Positions 29,910 through 40,944 are shown, numbered from the stretch's first letter. The stretch: DNA of 64,000 nt from Stratiolaelaps scimitus (GCA_019614645.1 JABWDB010000018.1:62001-126000), one strand, 5' to 3'. Translations and numbers: made by a program. Notes: a model not told the origin generated them from the letters alone.

Positions 29910-31040
29910 TGTTGTCATGTGAAACGGGTCTTCGCAGGCGGTACAACCAATAATCATAACTCAATGCTAAGCAACTGCATATATGTATATGTCATTAACC
30001 GTCATCTATTTACGTGGATTGACGGTAAATGCCTAAATGATGGATTCCTGATAAGGCTAGAGGGTGTTTTAAGGGGGTTTTCCTCAGAAACTCACCCCCA
30101 CAAAAACGACCCGATCCAATCATCCATGCTCCAAATACATGGTTAAACGTGTGGTAGAGGTGGGTCCATTCATTTTATTACCGGCCTTTTTTTATATATA
30201 GCGACTAGGGGGAAATGCTCTTCACATGAGTAGACACCGCTAGGATGCATGAGACAATCCATATTATTGCCGGCTGTACCCTTTAGCATATTGGGTTCTT
30301 ATTATTTTGTACAAATAAATGAGCAAGTGATATATTTTTATTTCACTTCACACTCGTAGATCATTATAATTTGACTTTCTTAACTGAGGTGGCAAAGGTT
30401 GACATGTAAAATGTTGATTGAGACGACACAGGCTTCTCGGGGATGAGGACAATCTTTTGTCAAAATCTATATCATCCAAATGGAGAATCCACGGAGCTGG
30501 TGTGCCGGGAGCCTCCAGTGCTTATTTCTGATTATTTGTACCAGTCAGTTATCAGCATGTAGCAATGTGTAGTACACAGAATGTATAAATAATCCATTAT
30601 TTACTGCGATGTGCCCTGTCAGCTGCGATAGGATAACTAGTTCCTAGACTAGAAGATATAATATGTAAAAAAATAAAATTTCGGACTGAAATTTTGTGCT
30701 ATCGTTAAACACTCTCATCTCGTCAAAAGCATATTTCCGAATTAAAACTCAGCAGCTAACCCTCGCGAGGTGATATTGGAAATGGCCAACACTTAATGGT
30801 CTGAAAGATCAAACCACAAAAAAATATCTCTTACATTTCAGGTAGGTTAACATCTATATTTTGGTTCGGGACAGCACCAGTGAGTGCCCAACCAGGGTGA
30901 CCAATGTTCGGCTCAGTATATAGCAAGTCAATACGGCATTCGATGCATCATTGGAACTAGCTGTTAAGGTAATCAGCCGCTGGCACAAGCGCGAGGGTAA
31001 ATCTTAATAATTGTGTGAATTTATTCAAACATACAATAAT
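29910..31040. other. Intergenic, nothing recognised
   Basis: AT-rich. No open frame or motif I can assign. Confidence 0.4.
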
Positions 31041-31500
31041 TAGGAATTATGGTGACCCCGAGGCGGAGGCCCACACAGAAACGGAGGGAGAGATCGTCGA
31101 GAGCAGTGCCAAGGTACGAGGAAAGCAGCGCGTGGAGCCATGCCCCCTCACCAGGCCTGTCGACAGCCCGGAGGCGAGCCTGGTCAGTAACGTGTGGCGC
31201 TGAAGCCAGGAGGGAGTCCCGCAGCTTCTTGTGGAGGACATCAGACGATACTCGCTGCTTGCTCTGCTTGTCCTGAGCGGTCTGGTCAAGGGCAGCCACA
31301 CGGGAAGCGGAGAAGTGTGCGAGAGCCTCGAGGGGGAGGCACCCATGCCGGCGACCGCCGTGAGCGAGGCTGCGTAGCCAACGTCAGCCAAACGGTGTAC
31401 ACTGAGGATGCCGAGGCGAACCGGAAGGGTAGCCTGCGAGGCCTCTGCCGGAGGAAGCTGGAGATTCAGGATCGTCGTCAGGCCATTGTGTGAATTGTTT
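31041..31500 (-). mobile_element. Fragment of the endonuclease-type non-LTR element
   Basis: Minus-strand reading LRDSLLASAPHVTDQARLRA then VDRPGEGAWLHALLSS matches 27.7-27.85 kb of the larger copy almost word for word, then continues further 5' (LPVRLGILSVHRLADVGYAA). A separate truncated piece. Confidence 0.7.
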
Positions 31501-31777
31501 TGATCTTCATGCATGTTAAACAATGATCGACAGTTTTAGTACGATGTTCAATCTTTGCTGTACGCGTCTAATTCAAAAGACATAGGCTTCGAACGAGCCT
31601 CTTGACTTAAGAAAGATCAATTCTTTTATCGATTACTTAATGGATACAACGACACTATTACATTTTGTGGCTCCGTGTGAAGCAAACCTATTTCTAAGCA
31701 ACTTTGTCAGCAAGTGAATGTAATTATGGTGATGATTATTATGAGTATGATTCTGGTGATGGATGTCAGGAATGAGA

Positions 31778-32217
31778 TGTGCGGGCCTAAAGTCGCTGGG
31801 CCATTATAATATGAATGAAGACGACCCATGATGAATTTCGGTGTCGACATCTTTGTACTATGCCTTCTATGTAACGATATGTAACTGTGAAATATTGTGT
31901 TGAATAGAATAGTTGTATTGGTGGAAGTTGCACGATTGTGTTGAAACGTGCAGGAGAAATGTACCCTTGTGATAAATAAATACAGGCGTCTGCTGTGAAC
32001 ATGACAGAACACATGCAGAGATGTAGAGAGCACAGACGCCAGTGTGTCCATGTAGAGAGATGAATCCGTGTCTTCCTTGCGTAGAACAGGCGCTAGGTGT
32101 AAGCCGTTAGCCAACCATCCGACAGAGTAGCACGCGTACACTTAACACTATACGATCCGAGCCACTGTGAATTAGGAATTAAGGACTGCGATACCACTGC
32201 CCCTCCCCTTTCCCCAC
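31778..32217 (+). repeat. Probable 5' LTR of the BEL/Pao element (start approximate)
   Basis: The 3' end is placed at ...TTTCCCCACA (32217), directly before TTTGGTGCTTTCGTGACC, the usual primer-binding/leader start in BEL/Pao elements. An AATAAA lies inside near 31975. The 5' end is a guess at TGTGCGGG near 31778; no 3' LTR remains to check it. Confidence 0.4.
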
Positions 32218-32527
32218 AGTTTGGTGCTTTCGTGACCAGGATTTGCGTGCGTAGGGAGGCGACGCTCCCCGCTCTGTGGTTAGCAAGCAAGGCATACGAC
32301 GATCTCGTGAAGTGACACGCGCTAATCGCGAACCAGCCAGAGAAACCTCATCAAACCGGCGTCGACGATCGATCCAGCACAAGCAAGCAAAGGCTCGGCG
32401 TGGCGATTTTGACCCAGCGCAAGTGTGGTGAAAGTTCTGTGCGGTGAGTGTGACTCTGTGACTTTTTAACTCGAATAAGTGAGTGTGGGGTCAACGTGTG
32501 TGGTGCCGATCAGGGAAATTTGCAAGA

Positions 32528-35182
32528 ATGGCGTTGGATCATACTCCACCCCGTCAACCTACCAATCAGGAACGGCAAGTGGAAACGGTTGACACCGATG
32601 CACAGATTAGTAACAGATCAACCTCCAATGCGCAGAAACTATCTGTGCTTCGTGGTCGCCGCACTAGACTGCGAAATAGGATGGCTCGCAACTGCGAAGA
32701 GTTGCGACAGATAGACGCTACTTCCCAAGAGGGCCTTGAAAAGGTCTCAGAAATATCTGAATTGGTTGACCGGCAGCACGCAGAAATAGGGAAATTAGAC
32801 GAGCTGATCTGGGATCATCCCGATATCACGCCGGAAGAGTTGGAGAGCGACATGGACCACTGCGCCGAATACGATGAGTCAGTACTGCGGTGTCGGTCGT
32901 ATGCGCGACGGCGGCTAAGCGTGGGTACCGATAGCCCTGCGGCACCAGCAATGGCCAGGGTCGGCGCCGGTTCCGCCATCTTGGATGGCCTTCGTGGTCC
33001 CAGGCGGGCCCCAAGTGGTGGCAGCGACCACCCGCTGACTCCACCAACCTCCGAAGTGATGTTGCCATTGTCTGCGGCACACCCCGAAACAATAGAAATT
33101 GAACCGTTCTCTGGGGCCAACAACAGCAACTACAGGCTGTTCCGCGCTCAGCTCTCTGCTTGGCTGGCGAGACGACCGCACGCCTCGGGTACGGAGCGAT
33201 TGCTGGCTCTGATCGCGAAACTGCGTGGCCCGCCCCGCGCACTTGTGGAGAGTCTAGAGCTGATTGACGCGAACTTCGAGGTGGCATTAACACTTCTCGA
33301 CGAGAACTACGCGAGGCCCGACCACGAGCTACAACGAGCGACTGACCGCATCAGTGCTGTGCCTAGTGTACGTGGTACTAATGATGCCGTGGGGTTGAGA
33401 GCTGTATTGAATCACATTCAGGCCACGGCGTTACAGTTGAACGCCTTTGGTGTAAATGAGGAGGCGTATGCCATACCATTTTTGAGGAACGTGCGAAAGG
33501 AGTTGCCCCAACAGTTGGTGTTTGATGTCGACAGGGAACGGCTCCGAGACCGTGAATACGAAGAGCCCGGGCCGGCGCGAACAGCTGATGGACTGCCAGA
33601 ACCCCAACTGCCCATCATAGCAGTTAAACGCTTGCGACATCTGACAAACTGGTTGCGTGCATATACGGTGTCTCTTGAGGAGTTGGAGCGTGACAGGCTG
33701 ACAATCGGTGGCAATGTACAGCAGCAACAGCGGAAGCAGAACACACGACCTTTTGACAGAAATCAGCGGTGCGCCGCCTGGCAGCCGCCGATCATCAGGC
33801 ATTCGACCACAGCAGCGGCCGCCGTCAGGCCACAGCAGTTGCAAAGGCCGTGCATGTTCTGCGCCAGCAGGGAACACCGACCATCACGATGCACGAGTGA
33901 CATGACGCTGCAGCAGCGTAAGGCTGTGCTCGACAAAAACTCGAGGTGCCATGTGTGCCTTTGGAGGAAACACACGCGTGGTCAACGGTGCGAGGGTGTG
34001 CAGGGTCAGTGCCAATGGTGCAAATCGCGGGAGCATTACACATCGATGCACCCGGGCCCGCGGACTGGTCAATCTGTTTCATCCGTGATTCCCACGGTGT
34101 CCGCGCCGGCGGTTTGCGAGACATCAGTGCTATTGATGACCGCATCCGCGCGAGTGTCGTACGCAGGCACTGAAACACCGGTGCGCGTATTCTTAGATCC
34201 CGGCAGTATGATCAGCTTTGTGGCACCAGCTGTTGTCAAACGACTTCATGGGCTACAGCCAATTGGTCGTGAGGACCTCGACATCCGCGGCATCAACGGA
34301 AACAATGCGTTCACAGCTGATCGATATCGCCTTCGTGTAGGTGGATGCCAAGGTGATTCTGGCGGTATCGACCTCGCTGCCTTCGCGTACGAATTTAATG
34401 TCAACCCGTCGAACAACTGTACCCCGAATGTGCTGCAAGCTATTCGTAAGTTCGGCCAGAAATACCCGCTTGCCGACCAGTCTTACCTTGGAGATGCTCG
34501 AGCGCCGGCACCCGAATTACTCATCGGTATGGATTACTTCTATCAATTCGTCGGAAAGGCTATGCTCAATGTGACGAAGACGCTACTGGCATCGAAATCA
34601 AAATTTGGTTGGATCGTCGGAGGTGCAACCAGGCGACCGATTGACTCGGTGGACTTGCGGGCCCACCCGGTATGTTGTGCCGCCGTGTTGTCGAAACCGG
34701 CCCGCGACCTCGAGAAGTTGTGGAGCACCGAAGCGATTGGTATACAGGATTCCCCGCCTGCAATGCTGTCGGTGGAGGAAGCGGATGCCGTCAGGCAGTT
34801 CGAAGAGGGGCTGGTGTATGATGGTAACTCGTACACTGTGGTGATGCCCAAGCGAGCCTCTATATCGTCGCTCACCAACAACCTCGATCTAGCTCTACGT
34901 CGTCTGAATAGCAAGCGCCGTGCATTGGAGAGGGACCCCCCGACCTTTGCGCGGTATCAGGAAGAAATCATGGCGTTCGTCCGCGAGGGGCACGCAGAAC
35001 TGGTGACGGACTTTGACGTTAACTCAGCCGGGCAGGTGGATGGTACCTACCATATGCCACACCACCAGGTGGTCACGCAGGACGACAAGGGACAGCAGAA
35101 ATGGCGGATTGTATTTGATTGCTCAGCTGCTGGACCGGGTAAAACGTCGCTAACAACCATCTGTTACCTGGGCCCAATCTGA
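32528..35182 (+). CDS. BEL/Pao gag-protease-RT start
   Basis: Long open frame; I take ATG 32528 (MALDHTPPRQ) as start, since the frame is open 15 codons further up inside the leader. Order: coiled N-terminus; gag core (EIEPFSGANNSNYRLFRAQL, like DUF1759); Cys/His knuckles (CMFCASREHRPSRC, CHVCLWRKHTRGQRC, CQWCKSREHYTSMH); an aspartic protease of DUF1758 type with VFLDPGSMISFV, where DPGS replaces the usual DSGS; then the RT lead-in (QKWRIVFDCSA). It breaks off just after the start of RT by a frameshift near 35160. Confidence 0.88.
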   Translation: MALDHTPPRQPTNQERQVETVDTDAQISNRSTSNAQKLSVLRGRRTRLRNRMARNCEELRQIDATSQEGLEKVSEISELVDRQHAEIGKLDELIWDHPDITPEELESDMDHCAEYDESVLRCRSYARRRLSVGTDSPAAPAMARVGAGSAILDGLRGPRRAPSGGSDHPLTPPTSEVMLPLSAAHPETIEIEPFSGANNSNYRLFRAQLSAWLARRPHASGTERLLALIAKLRGPPRALVESLELIDANFEVALTLLDENYARPDHELQRATDRISAVPSVRGTNDAVGLRAVLNHIQATALQLNAFGVNEEAYAIPFLRNVRKELPQQLVFDVDRERLRDREYEEPGPARTADGLPEPQLPIIAVKRLRHLTNWLRAYTVSLEELERDRLTIGGNVQQQQRKQNTRPFDRNQRCAAWQPPIIRHSTTAAAAVRPQQLQRPCMFCASREHRPSRCTSDMTLQQRKAVLDKNSRCHVCLWRKHTRGQRCEGVQGQCQWCKSREHYTSMHPGPRTGQSVSSVIPTVSAPAVCETSVLLMTASARVSYAGTETPVRVFLDPGSMISFVAPAVVKRLHGLQPIGREDLDIRGINGNNAFTADRYRLRVGGCQGDSGGIDLAAFAYEFNVNPSNNCTPNVLQAIRKFGQKYPLADQSYLGDARAPAPELLIGMDYFYQFVGKAMLNVTKTLLASKSKFGWIVGGATRRPIDSVDLRAHPVCCAAVLSKPARDLEKLWSTEAIGIQDSPPAMLSVEEADAVRQFEEGLVYDGNSYTVVMPKRASISSLTNNLDLALRRLNSKRRALERDPPTFARYQEEIMAFVREGHAELVTDFDVNSAGQVDGTYHMPHHQVVTQDDKGQQKWRIVFDCSAAGPGKTSLTTICYLGPI

Positions 35183-35190
35183 ACCCTGAC

Positions 35191-35811
35191 GTGGTGAATC
35201 TCCTCATCAACTTCCGGCTTCATCGAGTTGCTGTATCAGCCGACGTGTCTCGTGCGTATATGATGCTGAACCTTAGGGAGTCAGACCGACCGTACTTCCG
35301 GTTTCTTTGGCAAGGGCCCGAAGATAGGGCGATCAGCTGCTACCAGATGCGCCGGGTCACTTGGGGTGCTGCCCCGAGTGGCTTCCTCCTTGCAGCCACC
35401 TTGCGACGCTTATTCAAGCGAGTGGACCCGGACGACTCGATGCGACTGGGAGAGTTTCAGTACCACGATGACTCGTGTCGTAGTTTTCAGAGTGAGGCAG
35501 AGGCGATTGCTTACATCGACAAGGTGATCGCGTGGTTCGACTCCGCTGGAATGAGGCTCGCGAAATGGAAAACTAATTCTCCGGTAGTCGTCGAGCATCT
35601 TCGTCAACTTGGCATCGAGGCTGCTGAGGCCTGCGCCGTCGAAGGCGCACTACTCAAGGTGCTAGGAATCGCATGGGCGCCAACGCAAGACGTGCTCAAG
35701 GTGCAGCTGGCATCGCTCGGAAGAGAAGGCGGCGAAATACAAGCGGCCACGAAGAGAACAGTTCTCAGGTTCGTCGCATCCGTGTTCGACCCCATCGGGC
35801 CCAGAGCACCG
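35191..35811 (+). pseudogene. BEL/Pao RT continuation, truncated
   Basis: Continues RT in another frame: VSADVSRAYMMLNLRESDRP, TWGAAPSGFLLAATLRRLFK. The catalytic motif reads QYHDDS rather than the usual YVDD. It goes on to VLGIAWAP and FVASVFDPIGP, then is cut at about 35811 by Copia sequence. Peptidase_A17 end, RNase H, integrase and 3' LTR are missing. Confidence 0.85.
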
Positions 35812-37732
35812 CGCCTCCGTTCTTCTTTATGATTTGACCGCTGACCGCTGGTTGAGCGGCGCGTGCTCGTATCTCCTGCGAAATCGGAGTCTGAAAAGAC
35901 TTCCAACTTGTTACTAGCGCTGCTTCTGTAGGTGATTCCTAGGTCTGAGGTTGCGCTTAGATATCTGAGAATTCTTCGAGCCGAGTCCCATAATCCTCTC
36001 GTGGGCTTGTCCAAGTATCGTGAAAAGTAGCCAACGGCAAAGGCTATATCGAAGCGTGTTCCTATTGTGAGATACATCAGTGTTCCGATTAATTCGCGAT
36101 ATGGGAGTTCAGACTGGACTTCTGTTATATCCTCTGAGTATACGCTCTTGTTTATGGGTGTTGTGCTGGGTTTGCAATCCAGCATTTCGAATTTCTCGAG
36201 CATTTTCTTTATGTATTTAGTTTGGTGGATGAAAATATCATTATCGCTATTAATTTCTATTTGTATTCCTAAGAAGTAGGATAAAGGTTTATAGGTGATT
36301 TCCAGTTCTTGTTGGATTGATTGTAAGAAGTCGAGGACAGATGTTTCTGATTTACCAGCAATTATTGCATCGTCAACGTAGATGCATAGGATGATTTTTT
36401 GTTCGTTGTTCCGATAGAATACGCAAGGGTCTGCCTTGCTCTGGGAGAGGTTTCGTTCAAAGAGTAATTCTTTTAGCTTATAGTGGAAACTTCTTGGAGC
36501 TTGTTTGAGACCATAAATGGCTTCGTTTGTTTACACACTCTATTGGTTCCATCTTCAAAGCCGTGTGGTTGTCATGTAGATTTCTTCGGCTAGATCGGCA
36601 TATAGAAATGCGGTTTTTACGTCAAACTGATACAGAACTAGTTTTTCGGCTGCTGCTATGCTCAGGATTGTGCGAATCGTTTCAAACCTGGCTACTGGGC
36701 TGAATAATTGCTTGTAGTCGATTCCTGCCTTTTGAGAGTACCCTTTTAGGACTAATCTTGCTTTAAATCGATCAAGGTCTCTCTGTGCATTTCTTTTTAC
36801 TTTGTATACCCATCTGCACCCTATCGCTCTCCGTTCGGGCGGTAATTCTGTAAGGGTCCACACATTGTGTGCTTTCATTGACTGTAGTTCTTCTTCCATA
36901 GCTTTTAGCCATTCTTTATTCTGAGCTGATTCAAGCGCCTCTGTTAGAGTGCTAGGTTCTCGGGTTTCGGTACTTGTCGTTTCGCCAGTGTTTGTCATAT
37001 TTGCTTCATATCGTTTTGGCCTTTTTAGTTTCGATTTATCTCGTAGTTGTCTTGTTGACGGTTCTCGTGTTGAGCTATTACTTTCGGTGCTTATCCGTTT
37101 TGTTTCGGCGGTGTCTTTTATATCAGCTTCACTTTATTCTTTCTGTGGTATGGTATCGAGTTCGATACTTTGCTTGTCACTTGCTACAAAGGGACTTGTT
37201 TTCAGGAATACTACATCTTTAGTTCGTTTTAGGGTTCTTGTTTCAGAGTCCCAAATTCTGTATCCACTTCCTTGCTCACATAGACCGACCATCATACCTG
37301 GGTGGCCGTTTGCATCGAATTTTCTTTTGTTCATGTCTTGGTTGTAGAAATATAATAGCATTTAGTGCCAAAAGGGTGAAGTTTCCCTAAGTATGGTTTT
37401 TTATTGTGTATTAATTCGTAGGCCGATTTTTGAGTTTCTTCGTTAATGGTTATCGCATTTAGTACTTGGGCACTAAAATTAATAGCCTCAGCCCATAGAT
37501 ACTTAGGGAGCTGACTACTAATTAATTGTGTTCTTGCTAATTCGAGCAGGGTTCTATTTGATCTTTCAGATATTCCATTTTGCTGGGGAGTTCTGGGATT
37601 TGAGAAAGTCTGGTCTGCCCCTATGTCGTTTAACATTTTTTGTACTGTTCTATTCTTAAATTCTGTCCCCTCATCAGAGTGAAATCGGTTAATGTTGTGA
37701 CCGATTTTATTTCGATACCATATAGTGAATTG
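35812..37732 (-). pseudogene. Copia A: integrase C-part, RT, RNase H (broken)
   Basis: Continues Copia A after an in-frame TAG at 37730-37732. The frame stays open through FHSDEGTEFKNRTVQ and TFSNPRTPQQNG. RT pieces (36998-36555) include WVYKVKRNAQRDLDRFKARL and YSQKAGIDYKQLFSPVARFE. RNase H (36203-35832) includes LEVFSDSDFAGDTSTRRSTS. There are frame breaks near 37340, 37130 and 36540, and the end is cut by the BEL/Pao junction. Confidence 0.85.
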
Positions 37733-39433
37733 CTATATATATTCTGGAGCTTCATCTTTGGATTTCAGGAAATATACTTTCCTGTATTTACTGAATTCGT
37801 CTGTAAGACACATAAAGTGTCGAGCTCCTCCGACAGAATCCGTCGTTGATGAACACAGGTCGGCATGGATAATACCTGTGGACCGAGCTATCGATTCTTT
37901 GGGTTTCGATTTATACGTCGCTTTGTGTTGCTTTCCTTGTATACATGCTTCGCATGTCACTAAGTCGTCGCTGAACGGTATCTTGTTACGAGTGAGAACT
38001 GCTTTTACTCTTTCCTTGCCGACGTGGGCTAGTGCTTCATGCGCGAGTTTCAAGCTTACAGGGACCTTTGTGTCTACCTGCAATACCTCTGGGGTTTTAT
38101 CGTTTTCTCGTGTCCTTCTTGTACTTTCAACTCGTAATACGAACAAACCATCTCGGCGCTTGGCGCTCGAGGAGCTATTTTCTTTGCATATTATTATTTC
38201 TTGATTGTTTGCTAAGACAGTGAATCCTTCGTCGGTCAGTTTTCCGACGGATATCAGGTTCCTTCTCATTTTAGGAACATATAGCGCCTTTTCCAATTCT
38301 ATTGTCTGCGTATTCTCACCATTGCAAACCGTCAGTACTGCGGTACCCTCACCAAAAGCTTTGATTGTGTGGGCACTGCCGACACCAACGTCCCGGGTGT
38401 TTGCATAGCGATTGTACGAGACGAACCACCTAGTGTCGTTTACTATATGGTGGCTAGCGCCACTGTCTATGATAAATTCTCTATCGCTTGCCTCTAATGC
38501 ATGGTTTTTCTCCCGAGACATCTCTACCTCCTGAGCCTCGACTGTGAATGCCTCTACATGATTAAACTTCACATTATTTCTTTGAGTAGTTTGACGCTTT
38601 TTGGGTTGTCTGCACTCACGTGCAATGTGACATCTCTTATTACAATTGTAGCAGGTAATTTCTGTTTGGTGAACTGTATTTGTTCTCCACTGCCTTTGTA
38701 CTGACCGCTTTTGGAATCGGGCTTGTGGTCTGCCACGACCTCCGCGGCTGATTGATACTCGGGAGAGGAGTGCCGTGGCGTTCTCTACTTCGAACTTTCC
38801 CGTGCGAGCCGCTTCAGCTGTGACCATTTCTGTTAATGTGTCCCAATTCTTCTCTGAGCCTGTCTTCGCGCCCCATGCGAGCTTGAAAGGCTCCCACTCT
38901 CGAGGGAGTGCGTCAACAAGACGGGCGCACGCGATATCCCTGTCGAGGTTAGCTTGGAGCTCATCGAGAGTGTACATGAGCCGATTGAAATAGCTTAAGT
39001 TCTCGACGATTGTGCGGGATGGATCCCATTTAAAAGCCATGAATTTTGTGATTGCTTGGTCTTTGAGTATACCGTTTTGTCTAGAGAATTTTGTTTTGAT
39101 CTGTGTCCATATTGATGAAGCAGAGACCATTTCAGATGTTCCGTAGAATATGTTTACTATGGTACGAGGGTGGAGAGAGCTAAACAGAATGGTACGGGCA
39201 GTTTTGTTTCCTATATCGTAGTGCTCTCGCTGTTTCTTTTGGTCAGGAGTGGGTTCAGTGTCTTTTGGGAGTTTTGGTGGGACTAAGGTACCTGAAGTCA
39301 CTTCCCAGGCATATTGTTCATTTTGTAAGATCACAGGAAGAAGTGTTTTCCATGCCAAGTAGTTTTTGCCATCATCGGCCAATATTATTGAGGCGCGAGT
39401 ACGACCGTTCTTATCATTCTCGTGGTGTGCCAT
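37733..39433 (-). CDS. Copia A: gag, protease and integrase N-part
   Basis: 566 codons from ATG (MAHHENDKNG). Gag is residues 1-255; zinc knuckle CYNCNKRCHIAREC 261-274; aspartic protease IIDSGASHHI with DSG at 323-325; gag-pre-integrase HHCC (H464, H470, C494, C497); integrase core start IIHADLC (first catalytic Asp 525). It ends at TAG just before the second catalytic Asp region. The same TAG is present in copies C and E. Gag and protease look intact. Confidence 0.9.
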   Translation of the reverse strand: MAHHENDKNGRTRASIILADDGKNYLAWKTLLPVILQNEQYAWEVTSGTLVPPKLPKDTEPTPDQKKQREHYDIGNKTARTILFSSLHPRTIVNIFYGTSEMVSASSIWTQIKTKFSRQNGILKDQAITKFMAFKWDPSRTIVENLSYFNRLMYTLDELQANLDRDIACARLVDALPREWEPFKLAWGAKTGSEKNWDTLTEMVTAEAARTGKFEVENATALLSRVSISRGGRGRPQARFQKRSVQRQWRTNTVHQTEITCYNCNKRCHIARECRQPKKRQTTQRNNVKFNHVEAFTVEAQEVEMSREKNHALEASDREFIIDSGASHHIVNDTRWFVSYNRYANTRDVGVGSAHTIKAFGEGTAVLTVCNGENTQTIELEKALYVPKMRRNLISVGKLTDEGFTVLANNQEIIICKENSSSSAKRRDGLFVLRVESTRRTRENDKTPEVLQVDTKVPVSLKLAHEALAHVGKERVKAVLTRNKIPFSDDLVTCEACIQGKQHKATYKSKPKESIARSTGIIHADLCSSTTDSVGGARHFMCLTDEFSKYRKVYFLKSKDEAPEYI

Positions 39434-39572
39434 TATTTCTATTCCTTCTCTTTAAGGTTTAGCCCTTGTTAAGCCGTGGAACTTACGCTCTAATTTTTGA
39501 GATGCGTGATTGCTTGAGTTTTACTGACCTTTTCTCTCGTTGAGTGCGTACTTAGCGTCGTGCTGATACCGC

Positions 39573-40044
39573 TGTTAGAAGGTAGTAGGTTCGATGTGCT
39601 CCTGCTGACTGAGGAAACTTTTCGTCTTTGTTAATGAACACACGGCTTTTCTGTTTGGTTTAGCAACACTGCTGTACCAGCTTACAACTGCGACCAGCTC
39701 CGTGCTGTTGTTATCTTTATTGTGGCTTTATATATTCTTGTGGTCTTAAGCGTATGTGAGGGAAAACACTTCAGTGTTTTCCGCTTTTCTATCTAGATGT
39801 TGTAGCGCCCACCTTGACCCACTGTCGTGGTCAGTCTTTCGTAATTGCTGCGTAGTTTAAGATGTCCTAAGCATGAGCGCTGTGGCTTAGTGCTATATTT
39901 CGTCACGTCCTTCCTTTTTTCTTCGATGACTTCTTCTTTGTTGGTTGTATAATGAGCATTACACTAACAGTGGTTGCTTCTATTTCTAATTTACGGCTGA
40001 TGGTGTCGGAAAACATAATATCAGTTGTTGGCTGATATTCAACA
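39573..40044 (-). repeat. Copia LTR shared by elements A and C
   Basis: 472 bp with TG...CA ends (TGTTAGAAGG ... TTCAACA on plus). The low-coordinate side leads into the gag leader of A (5' LTR). The high-coordinate side has a polypurine tract (GGAAAAGGGGGAAG on minus) as before a 3' LTR, followed by ORF4 and ORF3 of element C. One LTR therefore serves both elements. Confidence 0.85.
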
Positions 40045-40084
40045 CTTCCCCCTTTTCCGAACATCCTAAGCAATAAATTTGTTT

Positions 40085-40120
40085 GTCCTATATAAGCTTG
40101 GTATTTCTTAATTGTTTTAT
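40085..40120 (+). promoter_or_regulatory. Possible TATA promoter for antisense ORF4 (copy C)
   Basis: TCCTATATAAGC near 40088, about 190 bp before the ORF4 ATG and 45 bp outside the LTR, on the plus strand. Copy D has no such clear TATA box at the matching place. Confidence 0.35.
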
Positions 40121-40139
40121 AATATGCATGTTGTATAAG

Positions 40140-40235
40140 TATCGTATGTCGTAGGTATGTCCTCTAGAACTTGGCGCTACTGGTCGAGTGGCGCTGTTAT
40201 GTCATTTCTCTTTCCATTTTACGGGCTTGAGCTCT
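40140..40235 (+). promoter_or_regulatory. Conserved leader block upstream of ORF4
   Basis: This stretch (TCGTATGTCGTAGG ... GAGTGGCGCTGTTATGT ... TTCTCTTTCCATT) aligns well with 50808-50888 upstream of ORF4 in copy D. It is non-coding, at the same distance from LTR and ATG in both, so it may hold promoter or 5'-UTR signals. Confidence 0.5.
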
Positions 40236-40281
40236 CTTTTAAACTCGGAGTGATCACTCGTCCTAGGGTTGTCAAATCGCC

Positions 40282-40944
40282 ATGTTGTCTCAGTTGCGTT
40301 TGCGACGTGAACAAGTTAGACGACGAAATCCACCGGAGCCCGAGCAGCCTCTAGTTCATCGTGGTGCACTGCCTCGCTCGCGTGTCGTCACTCGGTTCTT
40401 GCGACGAGTGATTTTTAACACGGCCATGGAACAACATGAAGTCATTCCCATGGAGGATCGGGCTCTTGAGCCCACGAGGGCAGTGTTCGTTGACGCTGTG
40501 GAGATTCAGGAGGTGGAGCACGTGCCTCCGGAGTCTGAGGTATCCCCGACTTCCAGGTCGGTGTGGGTGTGCCGCCTCGTAATCTTTGGCAGCCTTTTCC
40601 TTCTTGCCCTATGCATCCTCTTCTCTGCTATATGGTCGGGTGGACTAAACCCGATTATACCGGTTGAAGTTAAGACTCCCGTGGGTCCTTCAGCCACTAC
40701 CGGGACCACCCGGATCGTCTTGACGCCCGGGTTCTCCATCGTTGTTGATCTCAATCATTTTTCGTGTAAGGGCCCGGTGTGCGTTTCCGCGAAGCGTCGG
40801 ATGTGTGTAATCCTGCCAGCCGCTGGAGTTGGAGAGGATGATGGATCGTTACCATTTGCGATTAGTGCAGTGCCGATTGATCGTCTTCGGGAGACACACC
40901 GCCTCTGTGGCGGGTATCCGGCATATCAAGTCGTTGGACTCTGA
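40282..40944 (+). CDS. ORF4 of Copia C: antisense type II membrane protein
   Basis: 220 residues on the strand OPPOSITE to its host element, between ORF3 and the 3' LTR. Arg-rich N-terminus (1-42), an acidic stretch (50-90), one TM at about 98-118 (LVIFGSLFLLALCILFSAIW), then an ectodomain with four Cys (162, 167, 175, 209) in SCKGPVCVSAKRRMC and LRETHRLCGGYPAYQ. No signal peptide, so type II topology is likely. It aligns almost without gaps to ORF4 of copy D: about two thirds identical over the last 80 residues, less in the N-terminus. No known family recognised. An internal ATG at 40426 is another possible start. Converges on ORF3 with about 165 bp between stops. Confidence 0.85.
   Translation: MLSQLRLRREQVRRRNPPEPEQPLVHRGALPRSRVVTRFLRRVIFNTAMEQHEVIPMEDRALEPTRAVFVDAVEIQEVEHVPPESEVSPTSRSVWVCRLVIFGSLFLLALCILFSAIWSGGLNPIIPVEVKTPVGPSATTGTTRIVLTPGFSIVVDLNHFSCKGPVCVSAKRRMCVILPAAGVGEDDGSLPFAISAVPIDRLRETHRLCGGYPAYQVVGL

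Noticed and set aside
32483..32527. Upstream ATG of the BEL/Pao gag
   Set aside because: Lies in the leader; ATG 32528 gives a more typical gag start. Not certain.
32826..33293. Long minus-strand frames inside BEL/Pao gag
   Set aside because: Shadows of the GC-rich gag frame; no independent motif.
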